From positions 1 through 28,240 of the forward strand of contig JAKSUS010000001.1 of assembly GCA_024408745.1 (NCBI GenBank): a DNA stretch of 28,240 nucleotides. The letters are read 5' to 3'. The position numbers and the translations under genes are program-made. The notes beneath the pieces were generated by a model that was given only the letters and a program-made list of their open reading frames with translations, was not told the origin of the DNA and searched no databases. Of the stretch, positions 12,307 to 18,602 are shown in pieces. The stretch comes from Candidatus Gastranaerophilales bacterium (GTDB taxonomy: Bacteria > Cyanobacteriota > Vampirovibrionia > Gastranaerophilales > JAILCC01). How positions within the stretch are numbered: the first letter of the stretch is position 1; every line of letters begins with the position of its first letter.

Positions 12307-12506
12307 ATTCAATAATAATCGCAGAGATGTGTCCGAGTGGTTTAAGGTGCAGATTTGAAAGAGCGTATTTTTTAATCTTTTTATATTTTTTAAATAGCCC
12401 TTAAAAGTCAATAAAATAAAGGCTTTTTAAAGAATATAGAATTTTATAATTTTTAAATATTTTTAATGTTTTTAAAACAAATTAGAGCAAAATTAGAGCA
12501 AAAAAA
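12278..12506 (+). other. attP-like region: tRNA-Ser 5' half with flanking arm repeats
   Basis: Between 12323 and about 12360 the sequence resembles the first half of a serine tRNA: acceptor-strand bases AGAGATG, then TG and TCCGAGTGGTTTAAGGTG as the D-arm, then an anticodon-loop-like TTTGAAA (12354-12360). After this tRNA pairing stops. There is no 3' half, so it is not a tRNA gene. On each side lies a perfect 23-bp direct repeat (12278-12300 and 12484-12506), each holding two copies of AGAGCAAAA, so four arm-type sites flank the core. This is the architecture of an integrase attP site with P and P' arms. The extent of the core identity with the host is inferred. Confidence 0.75.
12396..12428 (+). 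terminator. Weak hairpin after integrase
   Basis: AGCC (12396-12399) and GGCT (12421-12424) form a short stem with a 21-nt loop and a five-T tail. It lies in the attP region and may end the integrase transcript, but the stem is only four pairs. Confidence 0.35.
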
Positions 12507-12535
12507 TTTTGCTTTTTTCTTGTATGGAGGAATTT

Positions 12536-12859
12536 ATGCGAAAATCTCATTTTTTATCAAACGGAGTCTACTTAGACACAACAACAGGGAATAAATATAT
12601 TCCACAATCACGATGTGAAATTTGCAAAACCACTTTTCCCTTGTCTGTCCATCATTTTTTAAATCAACAAAAATGTTTCAGAGATTTAGAAAATTCTAAA
12701 ATACATCATCCCAAAATGTGGACTAAAGATTTTATATTAAAAAATCAAAAACTTTTTTTTTTTTGTTTTCAATGTCATGCAGATGTCGAAAGATTATCAC
12801 CTGATAAATTCAAGCAAAAGTACGGTTTAAATTTATTCGATTTCAAGCACCCTAGCTAA
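12536..12859 (+). CDS. HNH-like zinc-binding protein, 107 aa
   Basis: The layout C27-x-x-C30, H39-H40 and C77-x-x-C80-H81 (CEICKTTFPLSVHH, then CFQCHADVE) is a compact HNH/zinc-binding arrangement: two CxxC pairs with an HH and a CH motif. It may be a small HNH endonuclease. ATG 12536 is chosen because GGAGG precedes it by 6-7 bp; an upstream TTG at 12509 would extend it without a site. It lies beyond attP and converges with the endolysin gene, with an 8-base tail overlap. The domain is visible but catalytic activity is unproven; it could instead be a structural zinc protein. Confidence 0.6.
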   Translation: MRKSHFLSNGVYLDTTTGNKYIPQSRCEICKTTFPLSVHHFLNQQKCFRDLENSKIHHPKMWTKDFILKNQKLFFFCFQCHADVERLSPDKFKQKYGLNLFDFKHPS

Positions 12860-13250
12860 TCTTAAACGGTGGCTGCTTTCTGTTTTTCCCTTTTGAATAC
12901 GATATATGCACCCATTTATCATACTCATTTATCAACTGGTCGTATTCAACTCCGGACTTTTTAACCAATTCAATAATTTGATTAATCGTTAATCCCGTAA
13001 TATGAAAATCAACCGCTTCACCTTTTAAGTGTTGCGAGTTGCTTTTCCCTTTAACAAGCGCATTAACTCTTTCGTTTCTATAACCCGATGTAATAATCAT
13101 CGGCTTTTTAATATAATCTCTTATCGGTTGTAAACAATAAACGATTAAATTCATAAGGTTATCTAAAATATAACTTTGCTGAGGGATATTATTAATCTTA
13201 TTTTTTACTGCAGTATCAGATTTAATTAATTCTGTCATACTAAAATTCAT
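12852..13250 (-). CDS. Peptidase M15-type endolysin, 132 aa
   Basis: Predicted cell-wall peptidase that cleaves peptidoglycan peptides at the end of infection. The zinc site is complete: His74 in NSQHLKGEAV, Asp81 in AVDFH and His115 in WVHIS. The lead-in TSGYRNERVNALV and DQLINEYDKW match the M15A family (zinc D-Ala-D-Ala carboxypeptidase type). The length is typical for a single-domain endolysin, with no obvious binding domain. It lacks a signal peptide, so release depends on the holin-like protein two genes upstream. It is the last gene of the late strand and overlaps the preceding HNH gene by 4 bases (ATGA). Confidence 0.9.
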   Translation of the reverse strand: MNFSMTELIKSDTAVKNKINNIPQQSYILDNLMNLIVYCLQPIRDYIKKPMIITSGYRNERVNALVKGKSNSQHLKGEAVDFHITGLTINQIIELVKKSGVEYDQLINEYDKWVHISYSKGKNRKQPPFKIS

Positions 13251-13639
13251 TTAAACACCCCTTTAATAATTTCTTTCCAATTTGCGTAAACCGTGCTTGC
13301 TGTCTTTGAAATTTGCCTTGCATACCCATCACCATCAAAAGATTTAGTCTGTACTCCAATGAATTGTTTCAAATATTCAGCTAATCCATTCGGTGGTATT
13401 GCACTCGGCGGTAAATTTCCTTTATTCCAATTATTTGTGTTTTTCATCAAAAGATAATTTGTTAAGTTACTTTTTCCGCCTTTGCTATGAGGTATATAAT
13501 GGTCAAGTGTTACATTCTCTTTTGTTAATAAACTTCCCATGGGGTCAATCTTGACGGTCGGCAAATTCCCGTTTTTAAATTCTGTTTTTAATACTGACTT
13601 ATAACCAAAACTTGTACCGTCAATAATGCTTATTTGCAT
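13247..13639 (-). CDS. HNH endonuclease-like protein in the lysis cassette, 130 aa
   Basis: The motif TLDHYIPHSKGGKSNLTNYLLMKNTNNWNKGN (split: DH at 46-47, PHSKGG at 50-55, N61, N69-N72) is a short HNH/His-Me nuclease pattern of the DHxxPxSxGGxxxLxNxxxxxxxxNxxK type. The N-terminal part (GYKSVLKTEFKNGNLPTV) is beta-rich; the C-terminal part is helical. It lies between the holin-like and endolysin genes, overlapping both by 4-10 bases, an odd position for a nuclease. Possible roles are host DNA degradation at lysis or a homing endonuclease remnant. Similar proteins are plentiful in some gut bacteria. Confidence 0.65.
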   Translation of the reverse strand: MQISIIDGTSFGYKSVLKTEFKNGNLPTVKIDPMGSLLTKENVTLDHYIPHSKGGKSNLTNYLLMKNTNNWNKGNLPPSAIPPNGLAEYLKQFIGVQTKSFDGDGYARQISKTASTVYANWKEIIKGVFK

Positions 13640-13848
13640 ATATCATCAATCCTTTTATGAGCTGATTTTGTACTATCCTCTACTCTAATCATACGTTCAA
13701 GGATATTGTTATACTTTCTCATATCAGCTTTTAATTCTTCAATTTGCTTTTGCATAAATGCTATTGTAGTTTTATTTATTCCGATAAAAATTCCTACAGA
13801 TATAAGCTGAATGATTAAAGTTAAAATTAATTCGGTTGATACATTCAT
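13630..13848 (-). CDS. Holin-like membrane protein, 72 aa
   Basis: An N-terminal transmembrane helix (TELILTLIIQLISVGIFIGI, residues 5-24) is followed by a coiled coil (FMQKQIEELKADMRKYNNIL) and an end, RVEDSTKSAHKRIDDICK, that resembles the XhlA/holin-associated family. In XhlA the membrane helix is at the other end, so the topology is reversed. Immediately before the endolysin group, this protein is the likely holin or holin partner that controls lysis timing. It overlaps the DUF1353 gene by 4 bases. Role inferred from membrane helix and position. Confidence 0.68.
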   Translation of the reverse strand: MNVSTELILTLIIQLISVGIFIGINKTTIAFMQKQIEELKADMRKYNNILERMIRVEDSTKSAHKRIDDICK

Positions 13849-14306
13849 TTACCCCAACCCCCAAACATCTTTTGAAATAAATCAACTGCATTTGCCATAA
13901 CACCTGCCTTAAACTTGCTTACACCACTTGCAATAAGCAAGGCTTTAAATACTTTTGTTGAAAAGGCTCTATCATTTTTAACGTACTTATGATTGATACA
14001 AAGTACATCATGGATTAATGAAGCAATTAAAAACTCATTATCAGTATTAGAACCTATAATTCTCCAAAAAACTTTAGGAATACTTGCCCCATCGTAACAA
14101 AATCCACTCGGAATAACAAAAATATAAGGGTCATTTTCGTTTAAATCCGTTAGTTGAACTTCTAAATCTTCACGATTAACAAACGGAAGTTTTTTAATTT
14201 CCTGAACTTCTTTAACAGTGAAGTATGGCATAATATATCTTATTCCGACGTTTGGAGCTTTATTAAACTCGATTAAAACCTCGTCATCTTCAAACCATTT
14301 AATCAT
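13845..14306 (-). CDS. DUF1353 phage protein, 153 aa
   Basis: The stretch FVIPSGFCYDGASIPKVFWR, with IGSNTDNEFLIASLIHDVL after it, is the DUF1353 signature (VPxGFxTDGASIPRxFW...HDxL). Such proteins are found in tail/lysis regions of many phages; the function is unknown, possibly a tail-linked hydrolase-like domain because of the conserved D, H and HD residues. A hydrophobic segment is absent. It lies between the tail fibre genes and the holin-like gene. Confidence 0.82.
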   Translation of the reverse strand: MIKWFEDDEVLIEFNKAPNVGIRYIMPYFTVKEVQEIKKLPFVNREDLEVQLTDLNENDPYIFVIPSGFCYDGASIPKVFWRIIGSNTDNEFLIASLIHDVLCINHKYVKNDRAFSTKVFKALLIASGVSKFKAGVMANAVDLFQKMFGGWGK

Positions 14307-14310
14307 TTAT

Positions 14311-14958
14311 TTATTCCTCATTAACCACAGGCAATTCTTTATTTAAAAACAAATAATCAATATCATCAGGAGTATAACCCAACAATGACCCTACAATATC
14401 AAACAATCTGCCATTACCAAACATAGCACCTCGATAAAATAAATTAGCTCCAAACTCTGCCCCTAGTGCCTTCATATCAACTCCAGTCATTTGAGTTGAA
14501 ATTAATTGTTTAAGGTCATCAAAATTTATTCCTTTTGCTTTAATTAAAGCTCTTTCAACATCAGCAGGAGTTAAAGTTAATTTATCATAGCCTTCAGGAT
14601 TATCAACTATTTCTAAATCTTCAACGATTTTAGTTCTTGTTTCCGTATGGTGTGCTTGAACAAGTATCGTGCTTTCTTCGCCAGTTTCGGGGTCGATAAT
14701 AGTTTCCTCAACCATTTTTGGATATGGTTCTTGTATAATAACGGTTTCCATAATCGGTTCACCTGTTTCAGGGTCGAACATAGGTTCGCCTGTTTCAGGG
14801 TCAATTTTTTGTCTTGTTATTTCTTTTTCAACATAATTCCACTCTAAAACTTCAACATCATACTCAACTTCTTTTTGAACTATAACAAGAATTTTTCCTT
14901 GCTCATTAGCTTCAATTGCTTTATTAGAGTATGTAATTTCATCAAATAATCTTTCCAT
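14311..14958 (-). CDS. Tail fibre-associated protein with DPETGE repeats, 215 aa
   Basis: The N-terminal third is acidic (KEVEYDVEVLEWNYVEKEI). Residues about 52-100 contain three copies of a (I/F)DPETGE motif (IDPETGEPMF, FDPETGEPIM, IDPETGEEST), repeated at the DNA level around 14680-14815. The C-terminal part (ALGAEFGANLFYRGAMFGNG... and LLGYTPDDIDYLFLN) is helical. Position directly after the tail fibre, with start ATG overlapping its stop (TAATG), suggests a fibre chaperone or assembly factor or a baseplate-like accessory. I do not recognise a family. Confidence 0.6.
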   Translation of the reverse strand: MERLFDEITYSNKAIEANEQGKILVIVQKEVEYDVEVLEWNYVEKEITRQKIDPETGEPMFDPETGEPIMETVIIQEPYPKMVEETIIDPETGEESTILVQAHHTETRTKIVEDLEIVDNPEGYDKLTLTPADVERALIKAKGINFDDLKQLISTQMTGVDMKALGAEFGANLFYRGAMFGNGRLFDIVGSLLGYTPDDIDYLFLNKELPVVNEE

Positions 14959-16529
14959 TATCCCAATACCACCTTTCCTTTTGCAATATATTCACCACTT
15001 GCTGATGGCGTAAACCCTGTTGCGGTTTTTGCGCTATAAGGTACAGATAAAGCATAATTAGTATCTTTGAACGGCTTTGGTAAAGTTACAGCAGTACCGC
15101 TTGTACAAGAACCTGTTTGAGTACAATCTAAATTTGTATCATATTCCCAACTTGTAACACCGTTTTTATACCAATCAACAATAGTAACGTGTCCGTCTAA
15201 GTTTTCACCCATAGGAACGGTAAAATCAGTATCAGATAATGTATAATAATTAGCCCAGCCAAATTGTTCATACATATCTTGAACTCTATCACGATATATT
15301 GCATTAACTATCTTAGAACCTGTTTTAGATTGGTTATAAGGTATTTTTAAAGTTGGTTGGTAGACAAGATTGCCGTCAACATAGATTTTGAATGAGTTTA
15401 GGTCGATAGAACCGTTATAGGCTAATTGTGGGATATTATCTCCACTATACCCTATACGCAAACTTAAACTTGTATAGGCACTTGTTAAAGTATTTGTATA
15501 AGTCGTATAATCTATACCATTAGTTGAAATCATTAAATATGCGGAATTATTTTTAGCTCCACCTTTAATCCAATAATAGGTATCTGTTTGTAATGGATAA
15601 TTTGGAAGTATTCCATTAAAATAATGTGAGTTAGAACCTGCAAATATTTTACCATCTCTAATACCTATAGAGAATAAATTTTGTATAGAATTTTGCCCAG
15701 AAATCATATAGGAAGATTGTACAAATGAAGATGATGTAAGCTGTTTACCTAAATCTATTTCAAAATCTTTATTTGTTACATCTATACTCAAAATATCTAT
15801 ATAGTTATCACTACTAAACCCACTAGCAATACCACCATCAGTAATTGTAGGACTTCCAACAACCGTATAATCATCCTTCTTGATTTGGTCTATGCCTGTT
15901 TTATTACCGTTAAAAACCTCAACTCCATCAACTGTGATAGAGAATTGTTTAAGGTCGATAGAACCTGAGCCATAGGCCCCTGCATCTATGCCTAAATATC
16001 CTATTATTATACCATTTTGATTATATGTTTTAGGTGGATATGTACTTGCTTTTTTTGTGCCGTCAGTCCAATTTTTACCGTCATTAGACTTAGATACCCA
16101 ATAATAATTACCATCCCATTCAACTTTTAAAAATAACTCTGTATTTGCAGGGATATTAAGTAATATTGGAGTTATATCAGTATCATTTCCATCATTTACA
16201 TGATTCCAAAATGTTAGATTATTATCACTATTTATTATTAAAACACTATAATAAGCTGTAGTGCCTATTTTACAAATATACCTATTTGTATTTATTGTAC
16301 CTGTATTTACTTTCATAATTATTTTAAATGGTTTAGAGTTAAAAGCGGGCAAATCATAAGTCAAATAGTTGCTATTACTAAATCCACTAGCAATCCCATC
16401 ATCAGTAATCGTAGGACTGCCTACAACTGTAAACTTGGAACGGTCAAAAGTGCTTCTGTTCCAAGCATGTAAATCCGCAAGTCCTTTTGCTTCTGTTTGA
16501 GGATTTTCATAGTTTGTATATGCAGGCAT
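14958..16529 (-). CDS. Tail fibre, second half with two LamG-like lectin domains, 523 aa
   Basis: Two similar beta-sandwich modules (about 20-210 and 215-400) each begin with a version of FTVVGSPTITDDGIASGFS and contain F-x-(I)-x-L/M..YYW-x-(S/K)xG-x-x-(Y/W)T and GSIDL-x-x-F-x-I-x-VDG. This is the concanavalin A-like (LamG) lectin layout, so the domain pair probably binds sugars on the host surface. The C-terminal part ends VPYSAKTATGFTPSASGEYI, resembling phage fibre C-terminal tips. The ATG at 16529 has no ribosome-binding site. The frame is continuous with the collagen-like gene 16548-17117 except for one TGA (16548-16550) and six codons, so the two probably form one 719-residue fibre read through TGA. 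Confidence 0.75.
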   Translation of the reverse strand: MPAYTNYENPQTEAKGLADLHAWNRSTFDRSKFTVVGSPTITDDGIASGFSNSNYLTYDLPAFNSKPFKIIMKVNTGTINTNRYICKIGTTAYYSVLIINSDNNLTFWNHVNDGNDTDITPILLNIPANTELFLKVEWDGNYYWVSKSNDGKNWTDGTKKASTYPPKTYNQNGIIIGYLGIDAGAYGSGSIDLKQFSITVDGVEVFNGNKTGIDQIKKDDYTVVGSPTITDGGIASGFSSDNYIDILSIDVTNKDFEIDLGKQLTSSSFVQSSYMISGQNSIQNLFSIGIRDGKIFAGSNSHYFNGILPNYPLQTDTYYWIKGGAKNNSAYLMISTNGIDYTTYTNTLTSAYTSLSLRIGYSGDNIPQLAYNGSIDLNSFKIYVDGNLVYQPTLKIPYNQSKTGSKIVNAIYRDRVQDMYEQFGWANYYTLSDTDFTVPMGENLDGHVTIVDWYKNGVTSWEYDTNLDCTQTGSCTSGTAVTLPKPFKDTNYALSVPYSAKTATGFTPSASGEYIAKGKVVLG

Positions 16530-16547
16530 TGCACTTGAATTTTCTGT

Positions 16548-17117
16548 TCATTTTGCAATTAAATCATGTTGATTTAATAAATTGCCTGTAATTCCACCCC
16601 ATTCTACTGAACCAGCAGCACCGTTTGAAACAACAAAATCAAAATGTGTACCATTTGAAAATGTCATACGATATGTTCTGTCCAATCCAACAGTAGAAAT
16701 AAGAGTTACACCTGTAACAGAAACACCTGTTGCACCTGTATCACCCGTTGCCCCTTTTAAGTTTTGAAAAGCAAAAGCAAAAGTCCTATCTGTACTTGTA
16801 CCACCTCGTGTAACAGTACAAGAGGGAACACCCACATTGTTATCAACCGTAGCGGTAATTTGTGAAATATCTGCTGATGTTCCATCTTGACCATTTGTAA
16901 CATTAAAGGTATCAGTTTCTTCATTGTCATAAGTAATTGTATATGTATCAACTAAACCACTTGTAGAAGTTTTTTCAATACTTACAATACCGTTTCCTTG
17001 AGGACCTCTTGCTCCTGTATTACCTGTATCACCTTTCGGTCCTTGTGGTCCCTGCGGTCCTTGCGGTCCTTGTGGACCAAAAACAGGATGAGTTTGTATA
17101 GTAACTGTTTCGCTCAT
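16548..17117 (-). CDS. Tail fibre N-terminal part, collagen-like, 189 aa to TGA
   Basis: After a 12-residue N-terminus the protein has eight G-x-y collagen triplets (GPQGPQGPQGPQGPKGDT..., about residues 13-40), which form a trimeric stalk. Two beta repeats of the type DTYTITYDNEETDTFNVTNG (about 58-77) and RTYRMTFSNGTHFDFVVSNG (about 147-166) follow, a module seen in many phage fibres, then WGGITGNLLNQHDLIAK and TGA (16548-16550). The protein would end without a receptor-binding tip. Continuing through TGA as Trp reaches the lectin part in the same frame, so a full fibre of about 719 residues is likely. Overlaps none; its upstream partner ends one base before its start. Confidence 0.75.
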   Translation of the reverse strand: MSETVTIQTHPVFGPQGPQGPQGPQGPKGDTGNTGARGPQGNGIVSIEKTSTSGLVDTYTITYDNEETDTFNVTNGQDGTSADISQITATVDNNVGVPSCTVTRGGTSTDRTFAFAFQNLKGATGDTGATGVSVTGVTLISTVGLDRTYRMTFSNGTHFDFVVSNGAAGSVEWGGITGNLLNQHDLIAK

Positions 17118-17489
17118 TTATTCCCCCTCAACATATTTGTAATCAACTGTAAATTTAGGAGCAGGACTATTGACAATAGCACCATCAACAATTTGTGTTT
17201 CGGGCAATACAGTATCTTCTGAACCATCACTAGCACAAATTTTTAAGCCATACTCCCATTCGCCAACTCTCAAACTATTACTTAAAGTTTCATCATAAAG
17301 AAATAAAGCCTCTCCCGTTGTTTGGTCGAATTGTGTAGCTTGTATTTCTTTTATAATTTTGTTTGTTTCAGGATTATATACAGATTGATAAACTAAATAT
17401 GATTTATCTTTTGGCAAACCTGTAAAGACTACATTTCCTGTATCACCTTGTCTTATATAAATGTCTTGTTCCGTTGCAAATATTGCCAT
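17118..17489 (-). CDS. Beta-sandwich tail/baseplate protein, 123 aa
   Basis: A beta-rich protein (MAIFATEQDIYIRQGDTGNV..., VGEWEYGLKICASDG..., FTVDYKYVEGE) with the pattern of small Ig-like or BppU N-terminal tail proteins: an initial IYIRQGDT segment, a middle ALFLYDE strand and a closing WEYGLKI strand. It lies just upstream of the collagen-like fibre, with the stop adjacent to the fibre's start codon, and is likely an adapter or fibre connector of the tail. No enzyme motif. Assigned by fold impression and position. Confidence 0.55.
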   Translation of the reverse strand: MAIFATEQDIYIRQGDTGNVVFTGLPKDKSYLVYQSVYNPETNKIIKEIQATQFDQTTGEALFLYDETLSNSLRVGEWEYGLKICASDGSEDTVLPETQIVDGAIVNSPAPKFTVDYKYVEGE

Positions 17490-17490
17490 T

Positions 17491-17943
17491 TTATTCTCCT
17501 AAAAATTCTTGTTGTGTAATTTCACCATTTGCAAATTTGAATAAATTATCAAGTTGCTCTGATGTAATTCCAATTTGACTGCCTAATTGGTCTAATAATG
17601 GGTTAGAACGTTCTAATTCTACGCATAATTCCCATTCAAGTTTTGCTTGTCTGTTTGTTTCTATAAGAGGTTGTATTGTTTCAAAATAGTCATATTGCAA
17701 CTGTTCAAGCATTAATACAAACACTCTTTTTGTACATTTTAAATGTGAAATTCGTTCAGCTTCTTTTTCTTCTTCCTCTTGTTCGTAGTTAGGATTTAAA
17801 ACTAAAACACCATTTTGAACAATAACTTTGTTTGGATGTTCTCTTAATTCATCTTGTGTAATTATGTCTGTTTCTAAACAGTCATTATCATATTTATAAT
17901 CTGCAAAACTATTTAAAACATTATTTTTAATTAAATAAAACAT
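17491..17943 (-). CDS. Tail-region helical protein, 150 aa
   Basis: The first 50 residues are beta-strand-like (FYLIKNNVLNSFADYKYDND and VIVQNGVLVLNPNY); the rest is helical. The part TKRVFVLMLEQLQYDYFETI, KLEWELCVELERSNPLLDQL and ITSEQLDNLFKFANG resembles the phage proteins of the type KLTKRDFFLALY...W..A....R..PLI..I...LGIT.EQLD.LF that often follow tail genes. Function is uncertain: fibre assembly or tail-fibre base. It is closely packed with the genes on both sides. Confidence 0.6.
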   Translation of the reverse strand: MFYLIKNNVLNSFADYKYDNDCLETDIITQDELREHPNKVIVQNGVLVLNPNYEQEEEEKEAERISHLKCTKRVFVLMLEQLQYDYFETIQPLIETNRQAKLEWELCVELERSNPLLDQLGSQIGITSEQLDNLFKFANGEITQQEFLGE

Positions 17944-17945
17944 AA

Positions 17946-18542
17946 TTAAACTCCTTTATAGGGTACAAAATACAACTGTTTAACATTTGTATCGCCCGGT
18001 TTTTTGCTCCAATACACTTTATCCCCCGGTGTGAGGGGAAATGTCATATCATAATTTACAACATTATCAGTAGTATCTCTAACTATTGATATTTCAGAAC
18101 CGTTAATATATAAATAGGCAATAGAATTAATATTACTTACAAAACTCATAAACAATAAACCGTATTCCGTAGCTTCATAAGGTGTATCTTGTAAAGGAAA
18201 ATTTGCGAGTGAAATTCGTCTTGAATAATCAGGACTGCAAAAATCAATTATATTAGCCTTATCAGTGCTTGTCATTTTACCTGATATGCTACCACCTGTA
18301 ACATTACTTAAATCTTTTGTTGCATAATCATTACCTAATAACGCTTTAATTTCATTACTTAAACTAGTTACATTCGCTAATGTCCGATCTGCTCTATTAT
18401 TAATGTTAGAATCAACATAGTCTTTATCTTCTTCTGCGACATCTTCGCAATAATTCATCATTAAAGTAAAATTTTCGTTATAGTCACTTGCTTTACTTTT
18501 TGTATTAGCAACGGCTATATGTAGTGTCGGTCTTGTTGCCAT
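17946..18542 (-). CDS. Tail fibre-like protein, 198 aa
   Basis: The N-terminus (ATRPTLHIAVANTKSKASDYNENFTLMMNYC) followed by a coiled-coil stretch and SLSNEIKALLGNDYATKDLS-type sequence is a typical phage fibre beginning: an attachment part, then a coiled coil with NVTGGSISGKMTSTDKANII. The C-terminal half is beta-rich (PLQDTPYEATEYGLLFMSFV... and TFPLTPGDKVYWSKKPGDTN). AGGAGGTG lies 6 bp before the start. It is likely a second fibre or tail-tip protein beside the collagen/lectin fibre. The exact receptor role is inferred. Confidence 0.62.
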   Translation of the reverse strand: MATRPTLHIAVANTKSKASDYNENFTLMMNYCEDVAEEDKDYVDSNINNRADRTLANVTSLSNEIKALLGNDYATKDLSNVTGGSISGKMTSTDKANIIDFCSPDYSRRISLANFPLQDTPYEATEYGLLFMSFVSNINSIAYLYINGSEISIVRDTTDNVVNYDMTFPLTPGDKVYWSKKPGDTNVKQLYFVPYKGV

Positions 18543-18602
18543 ATTTACACCTCCTAATTTATATTTTAAGGAAGTGTAAATTTGGCTTTTATAAAATCAA
18601 AT

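Noticed and set aside
12323..12360. Functional tRNA-Ser gene
   Set aside because: Only an acceptor/D-arm and an anticodon-loop-like stretch match; the anticodon stem does not pair and there is no T-arm or 3' acceptor strand downstream.
16582..17222. Plus-strand open frames opposite the collagen-like gene
   Set aside because: They are antisense shadows: low-complexity Ser/Arg/Thr/Cys products of the collagen repeat with no ribosome-binding sites.
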